From Vesta saturnalis (Eukaryota > Arthropoda > Insecta > Coleoptera > Lampyridae), in the NCBI GenBank assembly GCA_036346205.1, contig JARFJB010000754.1:460001-524000 (forward strand): 64,000 nt of DNA. The letters run 5' to 3'. The position numbers and the translations under genes were made by a program. The stretch's first letter is position 1; the number at the start of each line of letters is the position of its first letter. Below the pieces are notes generated by a model. The model saw nothing but the letters and a program-made list of their open reading frames with translations. It ran no database searches and was not told where the DNA came from. Positions 46,236 to 57,640 of this stretch are shown here, in pieces.

Positions 46236-47208
46236 ATGAGCAAAACTCCCAAACAACCTTTACAGAGTGCCAGCTCTTTAAATATGGAGGTGCAGGAGGG
46301 TCAACCTGATAAACCCACCAAGGGCTTGGTGACGGATTTTTTACCCCGGTTCCTTGTCCTTAAGAGAAAGGATGGGCTTAACTTCGACAACGTTAGCCCA
46401 TTTTATATATAAAAATGTTTGTACGGTATATTTGGCAATCTGAAAATGATAAAAAAGATCAAGGTTGGTATCTTGGTTGAAGCTGTATCTAACAAACAAT
46501 CAAAGAAGGTATTAGATTAATATAAGATTTGGCGATTTTGAAATAGATGTCCATGCTCATAGAACTATGAACGTCTCTAGAGGGGTTATATCATGTCATG
46601 ATCTATTAAACTACACGGTTGAAGATATATGTGAAGAACTAAAAAGTCAAAAGGTAATAGAAGTTCGAAGACTGAAAACCAAACGTAATGGGATACTGGC
46701 TGACACAGCCAACCATATTTTGACTTTTAATACCCCGATGTTACCCAAAACCATTAAAGTGGCATTTTACTCTTTCAATGTAAGATTATATATCCCTCGT
46801 CCATTAAGGTGTTTTAAATGTAACAAGTTTGGACACACCTCTTTCAAATGTACAGCACAACAGCAGCTATGTGTTTGTGGAAAACCGCAACATGACGGAT
46901 CTCTATATGAGCAGCCTATCACATGTATTAACTGTGGAGGTGCACACTCGGCTCATGCGACAAGTTGCCCAATTTATAAAAATGAAGTCGCTATTCAAGA
47001 ACTACGTGCCACAGAGAACATCAGTTACTTAGAGGCCAAAAAGAAAATTACCTCTCAAACACCTATTGTAGGAATCAGCTATTCTAAGGCAGTATCTTCT
47101 ACTAATTCACATCAACCCTTGGTCGATGTACCAGCCTTGGCAAAAGAACCGTTGCCTCTTCTTGTTGGTGCAATAACTCCCATTTTACAAAAATCGCTTG
47201 AACAATGA
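46236..47208 (+). pseudogene. LINE D ORF1 (gag) with three zinc knuckles
   Basis: The start ATG at 46236 gives MSKTPKQPLQSASSLN and then FLVLKRKDGLNFDNVSPF. A stop near 46409-46411 and a frame change near 46520 break it. From 46567 one frame runs to 47208 with RGVISCHDLLNYTVED, LKSQKVIEVRRLKTK and three knuckles: CFKCNKFGHTSFKC, then CVCGKPQHDGSLYEQPITC, then CINCGGAHSAHATSC. The C-terminal part has EVAIQELRATENISYLEAKK, and a stop at 47206-47208 truncates it relative to the continuing ANVEKRKRSPE-type tail seen just downstream. Nucleic-acid-binding LINE gag. Confidence 0.85.
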
Positions 47209-47682
47209 GCACCTACACCTTTTCTAACCCCACTTTCTCCATTATCAAATATAGTCTCTGCCAACGTGGAGAAACGGAAACGCTCTCCTGAGGTACAGCA
47301 ATCTGTGGCTGAAGATGACACTGCATCTACAGTATCAAGCCAATCCTCTAAACAAAAAAAGGTAAAGTAGGGTGGCCCAAGGGTAAACTGAGGAAACAAC
47401 CCTCAACTGCATCATGCGCCGAAAATGAGAAGGAATATTGTTGAAATTCCTGTGAATAACTATCTGTGCTATTCTTTCGTGATTATTTATCTGTGATATT
47501 CTTATTTGTAACGTCTTTCTATGTTTATACACTTTTTTCGTGATTATTTACCTGTGATATTTATATTTGTAACGTCTCTCTACGTTTATAGACTTTATTA
47601 TACATTTTTAAATTTGTGAATGTCTATTTATTCGTTAATTTAGTACAATACATGTTGTTTCATAACCTTTTTATGATCAAAA

Positions 47683-50600
47683 ATGTATCCTATAATTCAG
47701 TGGAACTGCAATGGATGCATTCATCACTACTGTGAAGTCAACCTGTTAATTAACGAATTCGACCCATTTTGTTTATGCCTCCAAGAGACCCATCTTAAAC
47801 CCAACAAATTGTATTACTTACGTGGTTATCTTGTGTTTTCTTGGAAAGCACTAAATGATTTCTATTATAGTGATTATTTCCCAATTTTAATTGAAACTGA
47901 AAAGCGAGACGCACCTTCTATAAGACCAACTCCATGGAAAATGTCAGAAGCCAGTTGGGATGTCTTCAAATTACACTTAACCAGACCTACCGATCAAGAC
48001 ACCACAATTTATGACATACATAATATAACCCAAATCATTATAAATACTGCAAATATTGCAATGCCAAAAACGGAAGGCGCAGTTGCTAAACGTAGAGTTC
48101 CATGGTGGAACAGTATTGTTCAGGAAGCAGTAAAAGCTAAAAAGCGGGCATTTAACGCTTTTCGAAGACATCCTACTATGGAACATCTCGTATTGTTCAA
48201 AAAAGCCAGAGCTGTAGCTAGAAAAATTATTCTCCAGAGCCAAAGGGATTCATGGAACAACTAAGTCTCAATCATGACCTGTGAAAGCCCGAACACAGAA
48301 GTCTCGAAAAAAAATAAAGCAATATTAGGCAGAAATACTCCTAAACATATACAGTTACACGTTGAAGGCTCTATAGTTAACGACAGTAGTACTATAACTG
48401 AATTGCTTGCAAATGAGTTTCAAAAAACCAGTTGCTCTACAAACTACGATGTACTCTTCTTGCGAACTAAGCATGAAAAAGAAATTGCATTAGATTTTAA
48501 TACTACACAGTCGTTTGAATACAATGCTCCTTTCACATTGATGGAACTCTGAAATGCAATGAATCATCTTCCCCTGGTGTTGATCTTATGAAATGTTACA
48601 AAATCTAACTGATGCATTCAAAACATTTCTCCTCGCATCTTTCAACATGCTACATGTGAATATCCCTCCTCCTGGAAAGAGGCCAATAGTCATCCCGATT
48701 TTGAAGAGCAAGAAAAATCCCTACCTCACCACGAGCTACAGGCCAATTAGTCTAACGTCTTGCATGGCAAAAGTATTCGAGCGTATGGTTAGTCGCAGAC
48801 TAATGTGGCTTCTCGAAAAATATGAACTGTTAGTCCATTGCCAAATGGGATTTAGGAAACACAGATAAACAACAGATCATTTGGTACACCTGCAGGATGC
48901 TGTGCTCAAAGCATTTTCACGTAGACACCACGCAGTAGCCGTCTTTTTCGATGTAGAAGAAGCGTTCGACATGACCTGGAGACACGTCGTACTACAGAAA
49001 CTACATGAGTGGGGTTTCAAAGGCAATCTGCCACAGGTTATATCATCGTTTCTTGAAGCACGACATATACGAGTTCGAATAGGTAACACTCTTTCTTCCT
49101 GGAGAACCCGAGAGAATGGTATACCTCTGGGTTCTACATTGAGTGTAACTCTATTTGCCATTGCAATTAATTCCTTAACGTCCAATCTCTCACCCGACAT
49201 CAATAAATACATGTACGTGGACGCCCTAGCTATCCTGCTCCCACAATGAGTGAAATAAGTAGAAAATTGCAACAGGCGATAGATCGTATATGTCTGAACG
49301 CAAACGCGGTAGGGTTCAAATTATGACCTGATAAATCCTGCTGTATGCACTTTTGCAAATTGAGAAAGCCGCATTTTGGGCCACATTAAAAAATAAAAGC
49401 ATCTTATGCAAAAGCAGCTCCATGTTCTTAGGGCTCATACTAGACTCCACCCTTACCTGGAATAATCACATCACTGACTTAATTAAGCGCTGTAAAACGT
49501 CACTTAATATCATCAGAGCTTTAGCTGGCTCTAAATGGGGAGCAGATCCAGAAGTCCTTCTGAGGGTTTATAAATTATTGGTGCTCTCTAAAATCGACTA
49601 CGGGTGTGAAGCATACTCATCTGCATCTTCAAGTGTGTTAAAACCCTTGGAAACTATACGAAACTTCTCTATCAGGTTCTCCATGGGTGCATTCTACACA
49701 AGCCCTAGTGAAAGCTTATGTTGTGAATCCGGCACACTTCCCATATCGATACAACGTAAGTACAGACTTCTAGCATATGGGTGTAAAATAAAATCCCAAA
49801 GAAGCCACCCTAACTACAGTATCCTATTTCCTAAGGACAACACTCTGGAAACTTGGCAAAGATTGCACAAAGCAACATGGTACCATATAATGTCTGCACT
49901 ACAATTTATGCAACAAAGCCTCCCACACATGCTACCGATAGGACCCATGGAAATTCAACCATGGCTACTTCCCCCTATAAAGATACTTACCGATCTATCC
50001 CGGCCCAAAAAAGACAGCACATTACCATGAATATATCTAAAAGAATTTAAAGAAATACTCCACAGGTATCGTGATTACGAGATATTATACACATATGGAT
50101 GTAAATCTAATGCAGGTGTAAGAAGTGCATTCTGCACAAAGGACGACGCTCATACATGGTCCATGCCAGAGTATACAGCCGAACTATATGCTATCAGGCA
50201 GGCATTACGTTACAGTGAGATATTGCTCAAACAACTAAGCTTATGATTGTGACTGATTCCTATAGCTCTCTCATTGACCTTCAATGCCCATACACAAAAA
50301 ATCCACTAGCTCAAGCAGTACTATCCACCATCAAGCACCTTACCGATGTAGGTCATACAATACTATTCCTATGGGTTCCAAGCTACATCAACATTGAGGG
50401 AAACGAAAAAGCAGACAAATCAGCGCGCCACTCCGCTGAGGAAGGACTTAACGACGCAGCAGGAAAGGTTAACATTGCCAGTCAAACAAACGTAGCTACA
50501 CATTTAAGAGACAAACTAAAATTGGTCTGGCAACAACAGTGGACAAGGTCTAGAAGTCAACTAAGACGTATTCAGCCTACCATACAGAAATGGAAAGCAC

Positions 50601-50780
50601 CTTCACCCATCTCAAGGAAAGAATTAGTAATCCTACACAGAATAAGAATTGGACATACAGCACTAACCCACAAACATCTACTTACTAATGACCAACCACC
50701 ATAATGTACACACTGTAGTACACCGTTAACCATTCAACATTTAATCTGCCACTGCCCAATATTTATTGCCAAGCGTAACC
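47683..50780 (+). pseudogene. LINE D ORF2: deleted endonuclease, RT, RNase H
   Basis: ORF2 opens with MYPIIQWNCNGCIHHYCEVN and DPFCLCLQETHLKPN. The EN core from LRGY to the DYFPI region is deleted, including GDFN. RT: YRPISLTSCMAKVFERM, CQMGFRKHR, AVAVFFDVEEAFDMTWRH (Asp), ENGIPLGSTLSVTLFAIAIN, and KYMYVDALAILLPQ (YVDD with the last Asp changed to Ala). Connection: SKIDYGCEAYSSASSS. RNase H: VTDSYSSLIDL and LFLWVPSYINIEGNEKAD. Finger piece CTHCSTPLTIQHLICHC near 50710. Stops at 48263, 48552, 48866, 49247 and 50702 among others. Confidence 0.83.
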
Positions 50781-50903
50781 TATACGCTATATCAGAAACG
50801 CTAAATAACAATCAAAAAACGCCAAAACCGTCCGGACCTCGATAAAATACCTGAAAACAATCGACATCTATCATAAAATATAACTGTAGAACACACTCTA
50901 AAT

Positions 50904-50931
50904 GCGCTAAAAACCAATGCAGTGGAAGCGC
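50904..50931 (+). other. LINE D 3'-UTR hairpin
   Basis: Closing stem GCGCT/AGCGC with an inner CCA...TGG pair around ATGCAG, ahead of the A/AAT-rich tail. Confidence 0.65.
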
Positions 50932-51092
50932 TATAGCTATAAAAAATAAATAAATAAAAAATAATAATAGCTCTCCAGTGCTAGCTTCGCAATTAGTATG
51001 GAAAGCACTCAAAGAAGACAGCATCAGATCATATTCCTGTCCAAATAGAGCTGCCATTTTATCATGCACCCTTAAAAACCCACAAAAAATGG

Positions 51093-53740
51093 TTGCTAAA
51101 AAATGTTGATTGGAATTCCTATAGGACACATCTTGTCCCATTTAGTGTAGAAGAAAAAGAAGTAAATGAAATGGTTGAAGATGTCACATTAAAAATATTA
51201 AATGCTTGCTACCTAACAATAAAGAAAACTAGCAACTACGCAAATAAGCACAGGTTCCTTGGTGGAACATTAACGTTGAAACTGCAATAAGGAAAAGAAA
51301 CGAGCACTCAACAAGTTTAAGAAATATCCAAGCTTAGATAATACCATATACTTTAAATGAGTCAGACAACTCCTATTCAGTAAGTTTGGAAAAAAAGTAA
51401 AGTGCATAAGTGGTTCAGTGCAACAGTTTAATCCTCGCAATATTTACTATAATAATAGATTCTACACTAACCAAGAAGGTATAGCAGAAATAATGTGCAT
51501 GGAATTTGAGACTAATAGCTCATCAGACAAATTTTCCATTAAATTTGAAAACCAAGAAACGAACTTAGACTTCCACACTACTGGAACTTTAACATACAAC
51601 GACGAGTTTATGATCGCTGAATTAGAAAATGTCATGTTGAAAACAAGAAAGTCAGCGCCGGGACTTGACACAATCCACTATGAATTTATTAAACATCTGC
51701 CATATATGGAAAAAGTTAAACTTCTCAAACTATATAATAAAATATGGATGACATCTACTTATCCAAATGGGTGGAGTACATCCTAATTATACCATGTTTA
51801 AAGCCAGGTAAGGATCCTACCCGATCGGGACGTTATAGACCCATATCATTAACATGTTGTCTAAGTCGAGTTCTAGAGAAAAAGGTCAATGCACGCCTAA
51901 TCTGGTTCTTAGAGAAGAATAACTTGTTGTCACCTTTCCAAATGGGTTTTAGATCCTTTAGATCTACCACAGACAACCTACTACTTTTAGAAAGTGCTAT
52001 ATTGGATAGTTTTGCCACAAGGGAACAATTACTGTTTTCTTTGATTTGGAAAAAGCTTTCTACCTTACCTGGAGGCATGGGATTCTAAGAGCACTTTTTG
52101 ACTTAGGGCTACGTGGAAATTTACCGAGATTTATAAAACAATTGTTAAAAAACGGTATTTTCCAGGTTAAAATAGGAAATGCAATGTCAAATGAAAAGTG
52201 TCTATATGTTGATGACTTGGTCATGTATGTATCCGGATCGTTATCATCTGATACCACTAGTCAAATGCAAGACGCTGTGGATGAAATAACTGTAAAAGCA
52301 GGAAAATTAGGTTTCAAATTCTCAACAACTAAAACCCAAGCTGTACATTTTTGTAGGCTAAGAACCACACACGATCACCCTAAATTAACTTTGAATGGAA
52401 TTAATATAGAGGTACAACCAAGTGTAAAATTTTTAGGATTGTACTTTGATTCAAAACTGTACTGGAAAGATCACATCACTACGTTACTTACCTCATGTAG
52501 GAAAACCCTGAATGTTCTAAGATGTGTGTAAATTATTACGTGGGGAGCAGTTGAGAAGGTTCTGTTGCAATTATATAACACTCTGATATTATCAAGGATA
52601 GATTTTGGAAGCGCTGTATAGTCAGGAGCTAGGAAAACAAGGCTCCTTAAGTTAAATACTATTCAAGGTCAAGCGCTTAGAATGTGCCTAGGAGCATTTT
52701 GTACCAGCAGAGTAGATTATCTGTGTGCGGAAGGTGGTATTTTGCCCTTAAAGTATAGGTTTAAAAAGAATTTGATCAACTATACCTTGAAAATAAATAC
52801 ACAAACAAACCACCCAAATGACTGTACATTGTTTAACAATAACACCTGCGCTTTGTACAGCAAAATGCCTACAATAAGTCGGCCAGCTGCAGTTCGTGTA
52901 GTAAAAATAGCTGAAGAACTAAATATACAATTTCCACTGAAATTATATAGTTCAGAGTACCGTGAAATACCACTTTGGTTAATAGATACATGCAGTGCTT
53001 TCTGGGTTAACCGTCATGCTTTCAGCTAGCGACTTAATCCAGCAACCTCCATTTACACCACAGAGATGTATGCAATTTCCCAAGCACTAGAATATTGTTA
53101 GCACTTCCAACGCTCAATCCTTTTTAGTTTGCACGGACTCATTCAGTTCTCTTAAATGCCTGAAAAATGGATTTTCATTTGATCCTATCATTCAAACTAT
53201 ACTAGCCAAACTTCATAAGCTAAACATCGCCAAGAAATGTGTATGCTTTGCCTGGTGCCCTGGACACGTTGTGATATGCGGTAATGAGATGGCGGATAGG
53301 GAGGCAAAATCCGTAGCAAAAAACGAAACAACAAATGAAGAGAGGATTAGACTAGAGGACATAAAGTTAGAGATAAAGAACAAAATTGCATCATGCTGAA
53401 GAAGAGAATGGTTGAACTCAAATACTAGTTTAAGCAAGATCAAGAGTAAAGTAAATATATGGGAAATACCAAGTAAAATAACAAGGGGGAGAGTGTGGTG
53501 CTTAGAAGGGTACGTTTGGGACATTCAAACCTCTCATCTTTGTACCTAGTATTAGGAGAAGAACGCCCAACATGTAACATTTGCAACGAAGACCTGACAC
53601 TACATCATGTTATTTACAAACGTGCAGCATACACGGAACATAGAGAAAGGTGTCATATACCAAGCTCCAGTACAGAAGTGAAATTGGAAGATAAAAGCTT
53701 CATTGCAAACCTAATAAATTATTTAAAAGTAACAGAATGA
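51093..53740 (+). pseudogene. LINE E ORF2: RT, RNase H, finger, broken
   Basis: RT: ENVMLKTRKSAPGLDTIHY, YRPISLTCCLSRVLEK, FQMGFRSFRSTTDNLLL, then a region shortened before the active site, and KCLYVDDLVMYVSG with intact YVDD (52198-52240). The segment between LKNGIFQVKIGNAMSNEK and YVDD lacks the usual PQGSxxSxTLF block, so part of the palm is deleted. VKFLGLYFDSKLYW and ICIxLGAF-type connection follow. RNase H: VCTDSFSSLKCL and CFAWCPGHVVICGNEMAD. Finger: CNICNEDLTLHHVIYK. Frame changes at about 51760, 52060, 52530 and 53030. Inactive despite the intact YVDD. Confidence 0.82.
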
Positions 53741-53768
53741 AGATTTAAATAATGTAATGAGATTATGC

Positions 53769-53795
53769 AGGCTAATAACCAAGCAGTTGGTGCCT
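53769..53795 (+). other. LINE E 3'-UTR hairpin
   Basis: Closing stem AGGC/GCCT with a five-pair inner stem ACCAA/TTGGT around GCAG, before the A9-(AAT)n tail. Confidence 0.68.
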
Positions 53796-53894
53796 TAATA
53801 CAAAAAAAAAATAATAATAATAATAATAATAATATTATAAGTATGGAATGTTTACTTTCAGTTGTATCGGTATAACGTTAAGAGAAAATTCCCA

Positions 53895-53947
53895 TTATAT
53901 TTTAAGCCAATATATGTCGTGTTGAATTAACACTTCATCAGGGCAAA
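53895..53947 (-). ncRNA. Hammerhead-ribozyme-like motif in left Penelope arm
   Basis: On the minus strand, CTGATGA (53941-53935) is followed by stem II GTGTT/AACAC and then GACA in place of GAAA (53918-53915). One core base is changed, so this arm probably has reduced or no activity. The flanks can form the remaining stems only imperfectly. Confidence 0.5.
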
Positions 53948-54060
53948 TAGAACAATATTTATAAGTACGTTATTAAATAAACTAAAATAACTAACAATAT
54001 TTAAGGGTATGGAACCAATAAATAGAAGCTAATACTAAAATTGTTCTTGTCAATAATAAT

Positions 54061-54594
54061 AACAGAACTGTTGTATCTACTAATACAGTAATACTATCTA
54101 ACACTCAAACCTTATTAAATTACAAAAAACTTCCATACATCCAAGGACTTTCATATATTATTAAAAAGAAATTAAAACATCTTCCGACAAAAATATCCAA
54201 ATTTAACTTGTTTACTGTACAACAACTTTTTACTAATATAAAAAGTAAAATTTCTAGAACTGAAAAATCAAACATTGTGTACTGTATACCATGTAAGAAC
54301 TGCAATCTTCAATATATAGGCGAAACTTCACAAAAACTATGCAAAAGATTGTATCAACATAAATATGATTGCAGAATAAAGCCAGATTCGTCAGCACTTA
54401 CCACACATTGTAACACAAGCAACCACAATATGGACTTCTCAGAAGTTAAAATTATAGCTAATGAAAGAAATGATGAAAGAAGAAAGTTTTTAGAAATGTG
54501 CCATATAAAAACAAACAATCAAGCAATGAATTTTAGAAGTGATGTTAATAATCTTAGCAGTATTTACATTTCTCTTTTAAAATTCTTTAAATAA
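54061..54594 (+). CDS. Penelope-like C-terminal region with GIY-YIG endonuclease, open frame
   Basis: The frame is open for about 178 codons, from inside the left arm boundary to TAA at 54592-54594. It reads LPYIQGLSYIIKKKLKHLP, FNLFTVQQLFTNIKSKI, then the GIY-YIG domain: NIVYCIPCKNCNLQYIGETS with the Cys pair typical of Penelope endonucleases, LCKRLYQHKYDCR (conserved Arg/His helix), and ALTTHCNTSNHNMDFS followed by RRKFLEMCHIKT (Glu-containing helix). The domain nicks DNA for retroelement insertion. There is no natural start and the RT half is missing, so this is the truncated end of a Penelope protein rather than a stand-alone gene. The absence of stops points to a young copy. Confidence 0.82.
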   Translation, partial: NRTVVSTNTVILSNTQTLLNYKKLPYIQGLSYIIKKKLKHLPTKISKFNLFTVQQLFTNIKSKISRTEKSNIVYCIPCKNCNLQYIGETSQKLCKRLYQHKYDCRIKPDSSALTTHCNTSNHNMDFSEVKIIANERNDERRKFLEMCHIKTNNQAMNFRSDVNNLSSIYISLLKFFK

Positions 54595-54845
54595 GTTTAT
54601 TTAGTAGTATTTAGTTTATACAATTATGACCATTAATTCTTAAGTTTAACTTTTAAATTCAAATTATAGTTTTATTGATAAATATTTGGATTATAAGCTT
54701 ATTATTAAATCTAGTTAGTTTTATTGTAATTCAGTCATATTGACAAGAACAATTTTAGTATTAGCTTCTATTTATTGGTTCCATACCCTTAAATATTGTT
54801 AGTTATTTTAGTTTATTTAATAACGTACTTATAAATATTGTTCTA

Positions 54846-54905
54846 GTTGCCCTGATGAAGTGTTAATTCAACACGAAATATATTGGCTTAAAATATAATG
54901 GGAAT
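54846..54905 (+). ncRNA. Hammerhead-ribozyme-like motif in right Penelope arm
   Basis: CTGATGA (54852-54858), stem II GTGTT-AATTC-AACAC, then GAAA (54875-54878). Downstream TATATT and AATATA can form a stem III, and the sequence before CTGATGA (TTGCC) can pair imperfectly with GGGAA for stem I. Hammerhead motifs in Penelope terminal repeats are established. The cleavage triplet is not cleanly NUH in this alignment, so activity is uncertain. Confidence 0.6.
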
Positions 54906-54981
54906 TTTCTCTTAACGTTATACCGATACAACTGAAAGTAAACATTCCATACTTATAATATTCATAAATTCGGTTGAAGAA

Positions 54982-54982
54982 A

Positions 54983-55037
<55 letters not shown>

Positions 55038-55046
55038 GTAATAATT
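54982..55046. repeat. (AAT)n tract downstream of the Penelope element
   Basis: About 20 AAT units with one AGT interruption near the 3' end. Confidence 0.95.
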
Positions 55047-56133
55047 GAAATTGAAATTTAACTTGATTTATTGAACAAAAATATTCATTTTTAGGTCCAA
55101 CCAAGTCTGCAAGACTTAAAGATTGGTACCTGTCGTTTACATATTAACTTAAATAAGATATAATTTTGTTACTTATAAAAAATATTACTTGCGCCCTTAA
55201 TTACATAATATCCTTTTTAACATAAATTTAAAATAAATACAGAAAATAAATGAACAAGTTAATATAAGGCGACATTCTGTTTGATTGAAAATTGAAGTGA
55301 AGCTTACATTTTACATTTACCATATTGAAAAAATACATTAAACAAACATGATATAATACGCAAAGAAAAACAAAAACAAGATTTTATATTAATATTAATA
55401 TAAAAATACATAAAAGAACATTTTACCCTGTATCGGTTTTTGCAAATCTCTAATATTTTATTGAAGTTAAATTTTTAGTCTGTATTTCGTGCGGATTACT
55501 ATCTATATTTTTTTGCACGATTGAGCTTTTTTATTTATTTACCATATCTGTTTCCAAGACAGTAGGAAATATTTACTGGTTGCGAAGCCCAACTCATCGG
55601 TAAGTATTTTACTTACCGACGTTTTTTACTTACCAACGTAAAATTATATATACTACCTACACATCACAACAATAAGAACAAAAAAATTGGACATTTCTAT
55701 TTAAAACGTCACTCTTGACTTTTCGTTTATTTAGTAGAAATTAAATAATTTCAATTGTGGTAAATTTAATACAATCGTGCAAAAACAGTATGAGCATCAC
55801 GAACATTAAGGGTTGTACCGGTCTCCGGCGAAGTTGAAGGCTTGGCTGCCGTCGACCAGTAAACGTCCCTTATTGTTCTTGATACTCAACATATTATTAA
55901 TTCTGAAGTTAATTTTTTTTGTTTTTTTTTTGAGGTTGTTTGCACACAAATATTAATTGGAGTGTAGTGTTTGATGGAAAATTAATCATACATTTCAAAG
56001 TTAATCGTATTTTCCTCAATTAGTTTAAATGTTATTTACAACTTTAAATAAATTGCTAATCAATTTCAAGATTTGTTTTTCTTAATTTCATTTTCATTTT
56101 CATAATAATAATAATAGTAATAATAAAATATAG
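55047..56133. other. Spacer between repeats, no gene recognised
   Basis: AT-rich. It contains a perfect small hairpin CGGTAAGT-ATTTT-ACTTACCG (about 55599-55619), a GC-richer patch at about 55815-55865, and an AATAATAATAATAGTAATAAT tract at 56104-56126 at the junction with LINE H. Confidence 0.55.
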
Positions 56134-57188
56134 AAGTGGCCGAGGGCTCAGTTAATAAGTCCGCTAAAAGTTTGGAGAAGGAGGTAATACCCTGGCTCCT
56201 GGTTTTTAAAAGGAAGATTGGACTGAATTTTGAAAGGGTCAGTCCTTTTCTTATACAGAAAGTATTGTACGGTTTGTTTGGAAATTTAGAGATGGTTAAA
56301 AACACTAGAGATGGCTTAGTAATTCAAACAGTTTCAAGTGCACAGAGTAAGAAAGCACTAGGATGTAAAAGATTGGATGTATTTGAAGTAGATGTAGTTC
56401 CACATAAAACAATGAATAGTTGTAGGGGAGTGGTGTTTTGCCATGACCTCTTAAATTGTACAATTGACGATATAAGTAGCGAGTTGAGCAGTCAAGGTGT
56501 TATTGGAGTACGACGACTAAAATCTAAGAGTAACGGAGAATATCAGGAAACTACATGCCATGTATTGACGTTTAACACACCCACATTGCCCAAGACGACC
56601 AAAGTCGCATTTTATTCCTAAAACCTTTGATTGTACATTCCGCCTCCTGTTACATGTTTTAAATGCCATAAAATAGGACACTTCTCAGTAAATTGTAAAT
56701 CTGAAGAACAGATGTGTACCTGTGGAAAACCTCTACACATTGGCAACACGTGTGAAAAACCACTAGTCTGTATCAATTGCGGTGGGACTCATACTGCTGC
56801 AGCATCAAATTGCCCGGCTCTCAAGCAAGAAAGGGCTATTCAAGAAATAAGGGTTAAGGAAAACATCACACATGGTGAAGCCAAAAAAAGGGTTTTAATT
56901 ATTACGCCAACTGCAGGAGTAAGCTATGCAAAAGTAACAGAATCGCTGAAACCAACCGTACCAGATTCAAAAATTGATATACATGGTTTAGCAAAAGAAC
57001 TTCTACCAATGATTGTTGGTGGTATGAAACCTTTACTAGGAAAACCTGATGAAAATGAAGTAAGCGGTACTTTATTAATGCCCCCGCCTTCTCCACAAGC
57101 TATGTCTGCCAATGTGGAGAAAAGGAAACAGGATTCCATCGAAAACTGTTCTTTATCCGAAAACGACTCTTCGAGTGCAGTCAAATAG
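56134..57188 (+). pseudogene. LINE H ORF1 (gag) with three knuckles, nearly open
   Basis: 56136-56621 reads LLVFKRKIGLNFERVSPFLI, RGVVFCHDLLNCTIDD and GVIGVRRLKSKSNG. A short double-stop region at 56619-56630 follows. Then 56631-57188 has CFKCHKIGHFSVNC, CTCGKPLHIGNTC, CINCGGTHTAAASNC, QERAIQEIRVKENITHGEAK, GLAKELLPMIVGGMKP and a C-terminal NVEKRKQDSIENC. The knuckle trio matches copy D. This is the most complete ORF1 C-terminus in the window. The natural N-terminus may be lost at the 5' truncation. Confidence 0.84.
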
Positions 57189-57546
57189 AAACAACGCCCA
57201 AAAGGAAAGGAAGGGATAGGTCTAGAAAAGTATCCTTGTCTATCACTGACGACGAGAACTTTTACTAACCTACTGTACCTCGATCTGTGATATTTTATTT
57301 ATTTATCTTCTTTGTAATTAGGTTTTTACAATTGAAAAACCAGAATAATTAAACTGTGATATACGTGTTTGTTAATCTAAAGTAAAGTAACTATCGTCTT
57401 ATATAAATATCATTTTATTATCAAATTACTTTATTTTATCTGTACAGAGAAATATTCTGCCTTTATTTATTTATACATCTATAAAATGTATATACTGATC
57501 TGCAAGGTATTTCTTCTTGGAGGTAACCTATATACATAAGCGTAAA

Positions 57547-57640
57547 ATGGATTATCACAATAATATCATACAATTGAATTGTAACGGATGTAGCACGCAC
57601 TATGCAGAATTGAAAACACTTATTGTTGAGAAGATGTAAT
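57547..57640 (+). pseudogene. LINE H ORF2 start fragment
   Basis: MDYHNNIIQLNCNGCSTHY and ELKTLIVEKM, then a stop: the WNCNG-type N-terminus of the endonuclease, as in copy D (47683). The continuation lies beyond the insertion at 58747. Confidence 0.75.

Larger units (their letters stand above)
45613..50969 (+). mobile_element. I-clade-like LINE copy D, full length with internal deletion
   Basis: Begins after the (AAT)n tail of C2 with a ~620 bp GC-rich 5' UTR, then ORF1, ORF2, a 3' hairpin (50904-50931) and an A/AAT-rich tail. ORF2 lacks the middle of the endonuclease. It is the only copy with both a long 5' UTR and a nearly complete ORF1. Confidence 0.87.
50970..53835 (+). mobile_element. 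I-clade-like LINE copy E, 5'-truncated
   Basis: Begins after an AATAATAATAG junction inside the end of the endonuclease or linker (KWLLKNVDWNSY near 51090) and continues to a 3' hairpin (53769-53795) and a clean A9-(AAT)n tail. Confidence 0.83.
53831..54963 (+). mobile_element. Penelope-like element, short form with inverted arms
   Basis: Inverted arms of about 225 bp (53831-54054 and 54738-54963) are nearly identical by eye and enclose one open frame with the Penelope GIY-YIG region. Inverted or partly inverted terminal repeats around a 5'-truncated body are a known Penelope insertion form. (AAT)n tracts flank both sides (tail of E on the left, 54982-55040 on the right). RT is absent. Confidence 0.82.

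Noticed and set aside
33154..55046. (AAT)n tracts as independent neutral microsatellites
   Set aside because: Their position exactly at element ends, always with AAT on the coding strand, is better explained as retroelement tails and targets.
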